A DNA stretch of 64,000 nucleotides from JALYLC01 sp035696365. GTDB lineage: Bacteria; Actinomycetota; Thermoleophilia; Gaiellales; JALYLC01. The stretch is from NCBI GenBank assembly GCA_035696365.1, contig DASRQS010000069.1, positions 1 to 64,000 of the forward strand, read 5' to 3'. A program made the position numbers and the translations under genes. Below, piece after piece: positions 1 to 7,634 of this stretch. The notes beneath the pieces are model-generated. The model was given only the letters and a program-made list of their open reading frames with translations. It was not told the origin of the DNA and did not search any database. How positions within the stretch are numbered: position 1 is the first letter of the stretch; every line of letters begins with the position of its first letter.

Positions 1-1
1 G

Positions 2-388
2 GAATCCCACGTGACGTCGTTTCTCTCGACGATCGGGGAGACCGTCGCGCTGCTCGACGAGGCCGGCCTGGACGACGTCGGCGTGATGGTCGACAGCGTT
101 CACGTCTGGGACACGGGCGAGCTCGAGGCGGACGTCGCCCGGCACGCTGCGCGCGTGACCGGACTGCACGTCGCCGACAAGCTCGCGGCCGCAGATCCGA
201 GCCGCGTGCTGCCCGGCGAGGGCGTCACGCATCCCGAGCGGCTCGTCGGCCTGCTGCGCGCGGCGGGCTTCGACGGCTACCTCGACGTCGAGATCTTCTC
301 CACGCCTGATGCCTTCTGGGGTCTCCCGGTCGAGGAGGCGGCGAAGCGCGCCGCCGCCGCAGCGCGGTCGCTGATCGCGCAATCATGA
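2..388 (+). CDS. Sugar phosphate isomerase/epimerase family protein, C-terminal part (5' end outside window)
   Basis: The reading frame is open from the first complete codon, so the gene begins upstream of the window; the GTG at 11 is probably internal. The visible 128 residues look like the end of an AP-endonuclease-2-type TIM barrel (xylose isomerase-like). They include a VMVDSVHVWDTGEL strand with Asp and His in metal-ligand style, GLHVADKL, a GEGVTHPERL loop and a late YLDVEIFS strand with a Glu. In this family these residues bind a divalent metal for sugar or keto-acid isomerisation. The stop overlaps the next start as ATGA, so the two are probably co-translated. The substrate cannot be inferred from this fragment. 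Confidence 0.75.
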   Translation, partial: ESHVTSFLSTIGETVALLDEAGLDDVGVMVDSVHVWDTGELEADVARHAARVTGLHVADKLAAADPSRVLPGEGVTHPERLVGLLRAAGFDGYLDVEIFSTPDAFWGLPVEEAAKRAAAAARSLIAQS

Positions 389-1392
389 CCGCCATGGACT
401 ACAGCTCCCTCGGCTCGACCGGGCTCCAGGTCTCGCGCATCGCGCTCGGCTGCGGCAACTTCGGCGGCATCGGCTCTGCGCCCGAGTTCTTCGGCATGGG
501 CGAGACCGACGAGGAGGCGTTCGCGATCATGGACGCGGCCTTCGAGGCCGGCATCAACGTCTTCGACACCGCGGACGCCTATGGCGGCGGGCGCAGCGAG
601 ACCGCGATCGGACGCTGGCTCGCCCAGCGCGGCTCGGCCGTGCGCGACCAGGTGCTGCTGAGCACGAAGGCGTTCAACCCGGTGGGCGACGGCCCCAACG
701 ACCGCGGGCTCTCGCGCCGTGCGCTGTTCCGGGCCGTCGACGCGAGCCTGGGGCGGTTCGGCGCCGAGCGGCTCGACCTCTTCCTCTGCCACGAGCCCGA
801 CCCGGCGACGCCGCTCGAGGAGACGCTGGGCGCACTCGACGACCTGCGCCGCGCGGGCAAACTGCACTACGTCGGGGCCAGCAACATCGAGGCCTGGCGG
901 CTTGCGCGCGGCCTCTGGATCAGCGACGTGCGCGGCCTCGCGCGCTTCGAGTGGGTGCAGTCGGGCTACAGCCTGCTCGACCGCTCGCCCGAGGCCGAGG
1001 TGCTGCCGCTCTGCGCCGATCAGGGCCTCGGCTTCTCGCCCTTCTCGCCGCTCTCGGGCGGCTGGCTGACCGGCAAGTACCGCCGCGACCAGGCGCCCCC
1101 GGCGGGCTCGCGCATGACGCTCCGCTCCGAGCCGTACGAGCACCTGCAACGGGCCGAGGTGTTCGCTGCGCTCGAGGGCCTCCAGGCCATGGCCGCCGAG
1201 CGCGGCACATCCATGCCGGCACTCGCCCTCGCGTGGCTGCTGGCCCACCCCCTGATCAACCCGGTGGTCGTCGGGCCGCGGTGCGCCGAGCATCTCCAGC
1301 CCGCGCTCGATGCGCTCGAGCTTACGCTCGGCGACGCCGAACGCGATGCGATCTCCGCCCTCTTCCCGCCCAGCCTGGGAGCTGCCCCATGA
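385..1392 (+). CDS. Aldo/keto reductase
   Basis: A 335-residue NAD(P)H-dependent oxidoreductase of the AKR barrel family, at normal full length. The catalytic tetrad is visible: Asp and Tyr in FDTADAYGGG (about residues 59-68), Lys in LLSTKAF (about 94) and His in DLFLCHEPD (about 131). The C-terminal cofactor loop region is present around INPVVVGPRC. The start at 385 gives an ATGA overlap with the preceding gene; an internal ATG at 394 (MDYSSLGSTGL) is a possible alternative. It sits in a run with an isomerase-like protein and an ornithine-cyclodeaminase-like protein. Sequence alone does not tell which carbonyl it reduces. Confidence 0.88.
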   Translation: MTAMDYSSLGSTGLQVSRIALGCGNFGGIGSAPEFFGMGETDEEAFAIMDAAFEAGINVFDTADAYGGGRSETAIGRWLAQRGSAVRDQVLLSTKAFNPVGDGPNDRGLSRRALFRAVDASLGRFGAERLDLFLCHEPDPATPLEETLGALDDLRRAGKLHYVGASNIEAWRLARGLWISDVRGLARFEWVQSGYSLLDRSPEAEVLPLCADQGLGFSPFSPLSGGWLTGKYRRDQAPPAGSRMTLRSEPYEHLQRAEVFAALEGLQAMAAERGTSMPALALAWLLAHPLINPVVVGPRCAEHLQPALDALELTLGDAERDAISALFPPSLGAAP

Positions 1393-2378
1393 GCGTGCGC
1401 GTACTCAGCGGCGACGACGTGCGCGCCGCGCTGACGATGCCCGAGTGCATCGAGGCGATGGACGCCGTGCTGCGGCAGTTCGCCGCGGGCGATCTCTACC
1501 TGCCCCTGCGCTCAGTCGTGCGGCCGCCGCAGTCGACCGCCGGCTTCATGGGGCTCATGACGGCCCACCGGGCGGGAGAGACGCCGGCTTTCGGGCTCAA
1601 AGCGGTGGCGATCTTCCCGGAGAACCCGCGCCGCGGCCTCGACGCCCACCAGGGCGTCGTGATCGTCTTCAGCGGCGAGGACGGTCGTGTGACCGGAATC
1701 GTCGACGCCTCGGCGGTGACCGCCATTCGCACCGCTGCGGTGAGTGCTGTCGCGACCCGGGCACTCGCGCGTGAGGGAGCCTCGTCGCTCGCCGTGCTGG
1801 GGGCCGGCGTGCAGGCCGCCGCGCATATCGAGGCTTTGGCGTGCGTGATGCCGCTGGAGCGCGTGCGCATCTTCTCCCGCCGCCAGGAGCCGGCCGCCGA
1901 GCTGGCCGCGCGCACCGCGGATCGCTACGCCTGGGACGTGAGCGCCGCGGCGTCGGTCGAGGACGCGCTGCGCGACGCCGAGGTCGTCGTTACTGCCACC
2001 ACGGCCCGCGAGCCGATCGTCGAGCGCGCCTGGTTCGCCCCTGGGGCGCATGTCAATGCCGTCGGCTCCAGCATCCCGACCACGCGCGAGCTCGACGGCG
2101 CCACCGTGGCCGCTGCGACCCTCTTCGTCGATGCGCGCGAGTCGACGCTCAACGAGTCCGGCGACCTCCTGCTCGCCGTGCGAGAGGGCGCCGTCGCCAA
2201 GGACGTTCCGCTGGTCGAGATCGGCGAGGTGCTGAGCGGCACGGCAGGCGGGCGCACGTCCCAGGATCAGCTGACCGTGTTCGTCTCGCTGGGGCTCGCG
2301 GTCGAGGATCTCGCCGCTGCGGAGCTCGCCCTGCGGGTCGCCGAGCAGAAGAACCTCGGCGCCGAGGTGGCGCTGTGA
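1389..2378 (+). CDS. Ornithine cyclodeaminase / mu-crystallin family protein
   Basis: A 329-residue protein with the OCD fold: an N-terminal substrate domain (LSGDDVRAAL, KAVAIFPENP) followed by a Rossmann NAD(P) site LAVLGAGVQAAAHIEAL near residue 140. Typical family motifs follow, such as VVTATTAREPIV and HVNAVGSS. Members deaminate ornithine cyclically or act as ketimine reductases or alanine dehydrogenases. The start is fixed by the ATGA overlap with the AKR gene, and its own stop overlaps the next start as GTGA. An OCD protein next to a threonine-dehydratase-like protein resembles the eutC/eutB pair of ectoine breakdown, but the other eut genes are absent, so that link is speculative. 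Confidence 0.85.
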   Translation: MSVRVLSGDDVRAALTMPECIEAMDAVLRQFAAGDLYLPLRSVVRPPQSTAGFMGLMTAHRAGETPAFGLKAVAIFPENPRRGLDAHQGVVIVFSGEDGRVTGIVDASAVTAIRTAAVSAVATRALAREGASSLAVLGAGVQAAAHIEALACVMPLERVRIFSRRQEPAAELAARTADRYAWDVSAAASVEDALRDAEVVVTATTAREPIVERAWFAPGAHVNAVGSSIPTTRELDGATVAAATLFVDARESTLNESGDLLLAVREGAVAKDVPLVEIGEVLSGTAGGRTSQDQLTVFVSLGLAVEDLAAAELALRVAEQKNLGAEVAL

Positions 2379-3325
2379 TCCCGCTCGAATCCATCGCACG
2401 CGCGCGCGAGACGCTGCGGGGCTCGGCCGTGCGAACTCCCCTCGTGCGGCTGCTCCTGGACGACTCCCCCGCGGAGATCCACCTCAAGCTCGAGTGCCTG
2501 CAGCCGATCGGCTCCTTCAAGATCCGCGGCGCGCTCAACGCCATGGCCGAGGCGCCGCCGGACGCGCTCGCCAGGGGCGTCGTGACCGCGAGCGCCGGCA
2601 ACATGGCGCAGGGCGTGGCCTGGGGCGCCCGCGAGCGGGGCATCCCGTGCACCGTGGTCGTCCCCGACACCGCGCCGCAGACGAAGCTCGACGCCATCGC
2701 GCGTCTCGGTGGCCACGTCCTGCCCGTGCCGTTCGAGGAGTGGTGGCGGGCGATCGAGACCTCTCAGCATCCGGGCGCGGAGGGGTACTTCGTGCATCCC
2801 GTGCTGGACGACGGCGTGATGGCCGGCAACGGCACGATCGGGCTCGAGATCCTCGAGGATCTGCCGGAGGTCGACACCGTCCTGATCCCGTGGGGCGGCG
2901 GAGGCCTCACCTCGGGCATCGCCAGCGCGCTCAAGCAGCAGAAGCCCGGCGTGCGCGTGATCGCGGTCGAGCCGGAGACGGGCGCGCCCCTGACGGCCTC
3001 GCTGCCTGCGGGGGAATCGCGGGCAGTCGAGTTCCGGCCCTCGTTCGTCGACGGGTCGGGCAGCCGCGCGCTGCTGCCGAAGATGTGGGGCCTCGCGCAG
3101 GAGCTCGTCGATGCCGCCGCCGCCGTCTCACTGGACGAGACCGCAGCCGCCGTGCGCCTGCTGGCCGAGCGGGCCCGCGTCGTGGCCGAGGGCGCCGGCG
3201 CCCTCTCCCTGGCGGCGGCGCGCGCGGGCCACGGGGGCACCGGAACGGTCGTCTGCATCGTCTCGGGCGGAAACATCGACAGCTCGCGGCTGGTCAGGAT
3301 CCTGGCCGGCGAGACGCCCGCCTGA
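2375..3325 (+). CDS. Threonine dehydratase-like PLP-dependent lyase (fold type II)
   Basis: A 316-residue protein starting at GTG in a GTGA overlap. The PLP Schiff-base lysine is Lys49 in GSFKIRGA. The phosphate-binding loop is VSGGNI near the C-terminus, and a Gly-rich IPWGGGGLTSG loop binds PLP phosphate in the middle. The cofactor-stacking motif normally reads SAGNHAQG in threonine/serine ammonia-lyases; here it is SAGNMAQG, so His is replaced by Met. There is no C-terminal ACT regulatory domain, so this is the catabolic, short type. It is probably translated with the OCD-like gene. A serine/threonine or hydroxy-amino-acid dehydratase is most likely; an EutB-like role is an alternative. 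Confidence 0.83.
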   Translation: MIPLESIARARETLRGSAVRTPLVRLLLDDSPAEIHLKLECLQPIGSFKIRGALNAMAEAPPDALARGVVTASAGNMAQGVAWGARERGIPCTVVVPDTAPQTKLDAIARLGGHVLPVPFEEWWRAIETSQHPGAEGYFVHPVLDDGVMAGNGTIGLEILEDLPEVDTVLIPWGGGGLTSGIASALKQQKPGVRVIAVEPETGAPLTASLPAGESRAVEFRPSFVDGSGSRALLPKMWGLAQELVDAAAAVSLDETAAAVRLLAERARVVAEGAGALSLAAARAGHGGTGTVVCIVSGGNIDSSRLVRILAGETPA

Positions 3326-3332
3326 GCCGAGC

Positions 3333-3392
3333 GGGACATCAAGGGTCAGACCCCGAGTGTCCCGCAGCGCGGGACGTCAAGGGTCAGACCCC
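3333..3392. repeat. Two tandem copies of a GTCAGACCCC-type element
   Basis: The gap between the dehydratase and the peroxiredoxin holds two near-identical 22-base units (3333-3354 and 3371-3392). They share the form GGGAC[A/G]TCAAGGGTCAGACCCC and start 38 bases apart. The core is a short inverted repeat, GGGGTC/GACCCC-like. The same core recurs at 10.3, 34.4-34.8, 50.1 and 62.9 kb. Function unknown. Confidence 0.8.
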
Positions 3393-3449
3393 GCAGCGCG
3401 GTTGCAAGTAGCATCGGGGGCAGGCAGATTTGATCAAAAGGGGGCGTTC

Positions 3450-3923
3450 GTGCAGCAGTCCGTCAATGTGGGCGACAGGTTCCCGGCCAGCGAGCTGGTC
3501 GCGAGCGACGGGCGGCGCTTCGATCTCGAGTCGCTCTCCGGGCCGGCGGTCGTCTACTTCTATCCCGCCGACGGCACCTCCACGTGCACGCTGCAGGCCG
3601 TGGAGTTCAACCGCGCGCTGGACGACTACGAGGCTGCCAACGTCGCGCTCTTCGGCGTGAGCATCGACGATGACGAGAGCCACCGCGGCTTCGCCGAGGA
3701 GCAGAGGCTGCGCTTCCCGCTCGTGGCCGACGACGGCGGCGAGCTGACCAGCAAGCTCGGGCTGATGAAGGACTTCGGCGAGTACGGCACGATGGCCCGG
3801 CGCTTCACCTTCCTGCTCGACCGCAACGCCATCGTGCGGGCGACCTGGGCGCCGGAGGAGCAAGACCTCAAGGACCACCCCGGCCAGGCCCTCGAGGCCG
3901 CGCGCGCACTCGAGGACAGCTGA
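3450..3923 (+). CDS. bcp: Peroxiredoxin of the BCP/AhpC-TSA family
   Basis: A 157-residue thioredoxin-fold peroxidase. The peroxidatic cysteine lies in YPADGTSTCTLQAVEFN (about residue 48), at the position of the usual TPGCT motif. A resolving Cys five residues later, as in E. coli BCP, is absent (Val here), which suggests a 1-Cys mechanism. The later motif FTFLLDRNAIVRATW is typical of the family. The GTG at 3450 was chosen because AAAGGGGG lies just upstream and the protein then begins QQSVNVGDRFPASEL as family members do. It follows a repeat-filled gap, so it probably has its own promoter. Its stop overlaps the next ATG (TGATG). Confidence 0.85.
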   Translation: MQQSVNVGDRFPASELVASDGRRFDLESLSGPAVVYFYPADGTSTCTLQAVEFNRALDDYEAANVALFGVSIDDDESHRGFAEEQRLRFPLVADDGGELTSKLGLMKDFGEYGTMARRFTFLLDRNAIVRATWAPEEQDLKDHPGQALEAARALEDS

Positions 3924-4648
3924 TGCCCGGCCACCTCGTTCAGCAGGCCGAGTGCGCACCAAAGGTCGACGCCGACGGCATCGAGACGCGCATCACCATC
4001 GATCGCTCGTGCGGCTGCGAGGCGCTCGTGCAGAGCGTCGTGAGCTTCCCGATCGGCCGCTCCCAGCGCTCCGCGATGGCCGGCCACGAGCAATCGCTGT
4101 TCGTGCTCTCGGGCACGGCCACGCTGTACCTCGACGGTCAGGGCCATCACGAGCTCGCTCCCGACACCGCGGCCTACATCGCCTCGGGCGAGTCGTATTC
4201 CGTCGAGAACGACGGGCCAGAGCCCCTGGTCGCCCTCGTCGTCGACGCGCCGACGCCCGACGACGCCGACACGCCGGCCCTCGGCACCCGGCGCGTGACC
4301 GTCAACTTCGCCACGCAGCCCGACGAGGAGGCCGGCATCGGGCGCACGTTCCGGCTGCTCGTCGACCCCGACGTGGGCTGCGCGGGATTCACGCAGTTCA
4401 TGGGCGAGATCCCCGTCGGCCGGGCGCCCGACCACAGCCACACCTACGACGAGGTCGTCTACGTCGTAGCCGGTGAGGGCTTCCTGCACATGGCCGGCGA
4501 GACGCGGCCGATCGCGGCCGGCTCCTGCATCTACCTGCCGCCGCTGAACCTGCATTGCCTGGAGAACGCCGGCGGTGGGCCCATGCGGGTGCTCGGCGTC
4601 TTCCAGCCGGCAGGCAGCCCGGCCGCCCGCTATGCCGAGGAGGCCTGA
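3923..4648 (+). CDS. Two-domain cupin protein
   Basis: A 241-residue bicupin. The second domain has a full metal motif: His, His and Glu in HSHTYDEVVYVVAGEG (about residues 172-187) and a final His in PPLNLHCLEN. The first domain (HEQSLFVLSGTATLYLDG) keeps only part of the motif, so one active metal site is expected. The size and layout resemble (S)-ureidoglycine aminohydrolase (AllE-like) and related bicupins. No other allantoin genes are visible, so I do not assign that function. The start overlaps the peroxiredoxin stop (TGATG), and an aminotransferase follows immediately. Confidence 0.8.
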   Translation: MPGHLVQQAECAPKVDADGIETRITIDRSCGCEALVQSVVSFPIGRSQRSAMAGHEQSLFVLSGTATLYLDGQGHHELAPDTAAYIASGESYSVENDGPEPLVALVVDAPTPDDADTPALGTRRVTVNFATQPDEEAGIGRTFRLLVDPDVGCAGFTQFMGEIPVGRAPDHSHTYDEVVYVVAGEGFLHMAGETRPIAAGSCIYLPPLNLHCLENAGGGPMRVLGVFQPAGSPAARYAEEA

Positions 4649-4649
4649 G

Positions 4650-5816
4650 GTGGCCACGACGACCGAGCGCGACGCGCTGCCGCGCGCGATCCGCCACCGC
4701 TTCCCGCTGCTCGAGCACCAGGTCTACCTCAACAGCTGCTCGCAGGGCGTGCTCTCCGACGCAGTGCGCCAGGCGTATGCGGACTACCTGCGCGACTGGG
4801 ACGAGCAGGGGGCGCCCTGGGAGTACTGGATGGAGCGCACCGAGTCGGCCCGCGCGAGCTTCGCAGGCCTCATCGGCGCCCACGACGACGAAATCGCCGT
4901 CACGGCGTCGGTCTCGGCGGGCGTGAATGCGATCGCGAGCGGCCTCCGCAGCTCCGACGGCCGCGACAGGATCGTCGTCTCCGACTTCGAGTTCCCCACG
5001 GTGGGGCAGATCTGGCACGCCCAAGAAGACCGCGGCTACACGATCCAGCACGCCGCCCAAGGCGCTTCCCCGGTCGTTCCGCTCGAGGCCTTCGACGCCG
5101 CCATCGACGAGCGCACGGCGCTGGTAGCGGTCACCCAGGTCTGCTACCGCAACGGGGCCTGCATCGACCTGGAGGGCGTGATCAAGCTCGCCCACGAACG
5201 CGGCGCACTCGTCCTGGTCGACTCCTACCAGGCCGTCGGCACGATGCCGATCGACGTGCACGCGCTCGGCGCCGACCTGCTCGTGGCCGGCGCGCTCAAG
5301 TACCTGCTCGCCTCCGCCGGCCTCGGCTTCCTCTACTGCCGCCGTGGGTTGTCCGAGCAACTGCGCCCGACCGCGACGGGGTGGTTCGCCGACGCCGACG
5401 TGTTCGCGATGGACATTCAGGACTACTCGCCCGCCCCCGACGCCCGCCGCTTCCAGGCAGGGACGCCGCCGATTCCCAGCATCTACGCGGGCATCGCCGG
5501 CATCGAGTTGATGAAGGAGATCGGCATCGAAGCCACGCGCACCCACGTCGCACAGCTCAACGAGGCGCTCTTCGCCGGCGTCGACGACCTGGGCGGAACG
5601 GTCGTGACGCCGCGCGACCCCGCCCGGCACGGCGCGCTCGTCGCGATCCGGTCGACCGACGAGCACGCGCTCGTCGCGGCGCTCGCCGAGGAGGGCATCC
5701 TGACCTCGTCCCGTGACGGCAACCTGCGTGTCTCGGCCCATTGCTACAACACGCATGAGGACGTCGAGCAGCTGCTCGAGGCCCTCAAGCGCCACCGAGC
5801 GCTCCTGGCCGTCTGA
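4650..5816 (+). CDS. Class V aminotransferase-like PLP enzyme
   Basis: A 388-residue fold-type-I PLP enzyme of the cysteine-desulfurase/isopenicillin-N-epimerase/kynureninase clan. Seen motifs: VYLNSCSQG at the N-terminus, a cofactor-binding Asp with SYQAVG in LVLVDSYQAVGTMPID (about residue 195), and the expected Schiff-base lysine in GALKYLLASAG (about 217). The start is the GTG at 4650, six bases after GAGGAGG; an upstream in-frame ATG at 4632 is less well placed. It forms a unit with the cupin before and the aldolase after (TGATG overlap). Whether it acts as transaminase, lyase or epimerase is undecided. Confidence 0.82.
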   Translation: MATTTERDALPRAIRHRFPLLEHQVYLNSCSQGVLSDAVRQAYADYLRDWDEQGAPWEYWMERTESARASFAGLIGAHDDEIAVTASVSAGVNAIASGLRSSDGRDRIVVSDFEFPTVGQIWHAQEDRGYTIQHAAQGASPVVPLEAFDAAIDERTALVAVTQVCYRNGACIDLEGVIKLAHERGALVLVDSYQAVGTMPIDVHALGADLLVAGALKYLLASAGLGFLYCRRGLSEQLRPTATGWFADADVFAMDIQDYSPAPDARRFQAGTPPIPSIYAGIAGIELMKEIGIEATRTHVAQLNEALFAGVDDLGGTVVTPRDPARHGALVAIRSTDEHALVAALAEEGILTSSRDGNLRVSAHCYNTHEDVEQLLEALKRHRALLAV

Positions 5817-6580
5817 TGCGCGAGAACTTGACCAAGCGCGCCCTGCGCGAAGGCAAGCCGGCGTTCGGCTGTTTCGTGCGCTTCCCCGACCCGACGCTCG
5901 TCGAGGTCGCGACCTACCACGGATGGGACTTCCTGATTTTCGACGGCGAGCACGGGACGCTCGAGCCGCGCGAGTGCGAGAACATGGTGCGCTCGGCCGA
6001 GCTCCACGACGTCACGGCGATCGTACGCGTCCCGGTCAATCAGCCGCACGTGATCCTCCGCCTGATGGACACGGGCGCGCAGGGCGCCCAGGTGCCTTGG
6101 GTGCAGGACGCGGGCGACGCCGAGCGCGCCGTGCAGTCGGTGAAGTACGGACCGCGCGGCACGCGCGGGCTGGCCGGCGTGCGCGCAGCCGACTACGGGG
6201 AGCTCGGCCGGCTGGACGAGTACGTCCGCACCGCCAACGACGAGACGCTCGTGATCGTGCACGTCGAGAGCGCCCACGCCGTCGACCGGGTGGACGAGAT
6301 CGCCGCGGTCGACGGCGTGGACGTCGTCTTCCTCGGCCCGACCGACCTCTCGCACTCGCTCGGCCTGCCGGGCGAGCTGAACCACCCCGTGGTGGTGGAG
6401 CACCTGGAGCGCGCGGCTGCGGCCACGCTCGCCGCCGGCAAGGTGCTGGGGGTCACCGTGCCGACGGCGGAAGGCGCGGTCGCGTGGCTCGAGCGCGGGG
6501 CGCGCTACGTGACGACCGGGATCGAGCCCCTGCTCGGGGCCGCCACGCACGCCTGGCTCGAGCGCGTGCGTTCCGTGTAG
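5816..6580 (+). CDS. HpcH/HpaI-family class II aldolase
   Basis: A 254-residue TIM-barrel aldolase. Family members cleave or form 4-hydroxy-2-oxo acids using a divalent metal and a pyruvate-type enolate. Diagnostic stretches are CFVRFPDPTLVEV, FDGEHGTLEP (active-site region), RVPVNQPHVILRLMDTGAQG, a metal-binding Glu in VIVHVESAHAV, and VFLGPTDLSHSLG with the metal-binding Asp. The length is standard. The start overlaps the aminotransferase stop (TGATG), and it ends the run of plus-strand genes, two bases from the convergent cupin gene. The in vivo substrate is unknown. Confidence 0.88.
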   Translation: MRENLTKRALREGKPAFGCFVRFPDPTLVEVATYHGWDFLIFDGEHGTLEPRECENMVRSAELHDVTAIVRVPVNQPHVILRLMDTGAQGAQVPWVQDAGDAERAVQSVKYGPRGTRGLAGVRAADYGELGRLDEYVRTANDETLVIVHVESAHAVDRVDEIAAVDGVDVVFLGPTDLSHSLGLPGELNHPVVVEHLERAAAATLAAGKVLGVTVPTAEGAVAWLERGARYVTTGIEPLLGAATHAWLERVRSV

Positions 6581-6582
6581 CC

Positions 6583-6948
6583 TCAGCCTTTGGCGTAGTT
6601 GCTGGCGCCGAACCAGTCGACGACCACGACGGGCTCATCGCCGACGACCCATGCGTCGTGGCCGCTCGGCAGCGAGGTGATGTCTCCCGGGCCGGCGACG
6701 AGCTCTGTCCCGTCGTCCATGAGGATCGCGAGCTGCCCGCTGACGTGGTACTGGAAGTGCGGCGCCTCGCAGCTGCGAGTGTTGGCGATCGGCTGCACGT
6801 CGTTCGACCAGCGCCAGCCCGGCTCGAACGTGAGGCGCCCCACCTCCCCGCCGCCGATCGAGAGGATCTCGGCGCACCCGTGGGGGAACGTGCGCGTCTC
6901 CTCGGGTGCGGTGAAGCTCTTGTGCTCGGTCTGCTGCAGTTGCTGCAT
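6583..6948 (-). CDS. Small single-domain cupin protein
   Basis: A 121-residue protein with a cupin core: GWRWSNDVQP, then a His-bearing HFQYHVSGQLAILMDDG, and the second-motif segment GHDAWVVGDEP. The metal motif is partial. The ATG at 6948 was chosen over longer options because GAGGAGG lies upstream and the protein then begins MQQLQQTEHKSF. It is divergent from the TetR gene with a palindromic operator candidate between them, so it is a likely TetR target. A sensor or minor catalytic role is possible; no reaction can be assigned. Confidence 0.72.
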   Translation of the reverse strand: MQQLQQTEHKSFTAPEETRTFPHGCAEILSIGGGEVGRLTFEPGWRWSNDVQPIANTRSCEAPHFQYHVSGQLAILMDDGTELVAGPGDITSLPSGHDAWVVGDEPVVVVDWFGASNYAKG

Positions 6949-6986
6949 GGCCCTCGCCTCCTCGGGTGATCGACTGCCGTGATTCT

Positions 6987-7002
6987 TACTTACTAATAAG
7001 TA
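6987..7002. promoter_or_regulatory. AT-rich inverted repeat between divergent cupin and tetR genes (candidate TetR operator)
   Basis: TACTTA (6987-6992), spacer CTAA, then TAAGTA (6997-7002) is a perfect 6-bp inverted repeat in a strikingly AT-rich patch. It lies 38 bases upstream of both divergent starts. TetR-family regulators commonly bind such palindromes next to their own gene, so autoregulation and control of the cupin gene are inferred. Confidence 0.6.
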
Positions 7003-7040
7003 GAATGTCAATCACGATTCCGGTGTGGGAGGATTGGGCG

Positions 7041-7634
7041 ATGGCGGGCGGACGAGCGGGCGACGCGGGCGACACGGCAACGCGCATCCTCGACAGTGCC
7101 GAGAGCCTGGTCCAGATGCGCGGGTTCAACGGGTTCAGCTACGCCGACGTGGCAGGTGAGCTCTCCCTCACGACGGCGGGCCTGCACTACCACTTCGCGG
7201 GCAAGGCAGAGCTCGGGCGAGCGCTGATCACCCGCTACGCCGAGCGCTTCACGACCGCGCTCGCCGGCATCGACGCGGGCGGGGGCGATGCGCCGGCGAA
7301 GCTCCGCGCCTATGCGGCGCTGTACGGCGACGTACTACGCGAGCGGCGCATGTGCCTGTGCGGAATGCTCGCCGCGGAGTACCAGACGCTGCCCGAGCCC
7401 ATGCGCGCTGCCGTGATCGGCTTCTTCGACGAGAACGAGGCCTGGGTCGAGGGCGTGCTCGCCGGCGGCCGGGAGGACGGGACGCTGGCGTTCGCAGGCT
7501 CGCCGCGGGAGGCGGCGCGCCTGATCGTCAGCGCGCTCGAGGGTGCGATGCTCGTCGCGCGGCCATACGGCGACGTCGACCGCTTTGCGACGGCGGCCGA
7601 GCGCTTGCTCGCGGGCTTCGTGGACGCGCCGTGA
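7041..7634 (+). CDS. TetR/AcrR-family transcriptional regulator
   Basis: A 197-residue repressor. The N-terminal helix-turn-helix is clear: TATRILDSAESLVQMRGFN, then YADVAGELSLTTAGLHYHF and GKAELGRALI. The C-terminal half (LRAYAALYGDVLRERRMCLCGMLAAEY, then ARLIVSALEGAMLVAR) matches the ligand domain of the AcuR/TetR_C subgroup that follows Cys-containing signal-binding helices. The ATG at 7041 has GGGAGGA upstream; earlier in-frame starts would read through the operator candidate. Its stop overlaps the methyltransferase start (GTGA). Confidence 0.87.
   Translation: MAGGRAGDAGDTATRILDSAESLVQMRGFNGFSYADVAGELSLTTAGLHYHFAGKAELGRALITRYAERFTTALAGIDAGGGDAPAKLRAYAALYGDVLRERRMCLCGMLAAEYQTLPEPMRAAVIGFFDENEAWVEGVLAGGREDGTLAFAGSPREAARLIVSALEGAMLVARPYGDVDRFATAAERLLAGFVDAP

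Noticed and set aside
2375..3325. Assignment of the OCD/dehydratase pair as ectoine eutC/eutB
   Set aside because: No eutD/eutE hydrolase or ectoine transporter genes are nearby; kept only as an alternative.
3923..4648. Ureidoglycine aminohydrolase (AllE) label for the bicupin
   Set aside because: No allantoinase or ureidoglycolate genes in the window and the first cupin motif is incomplete.
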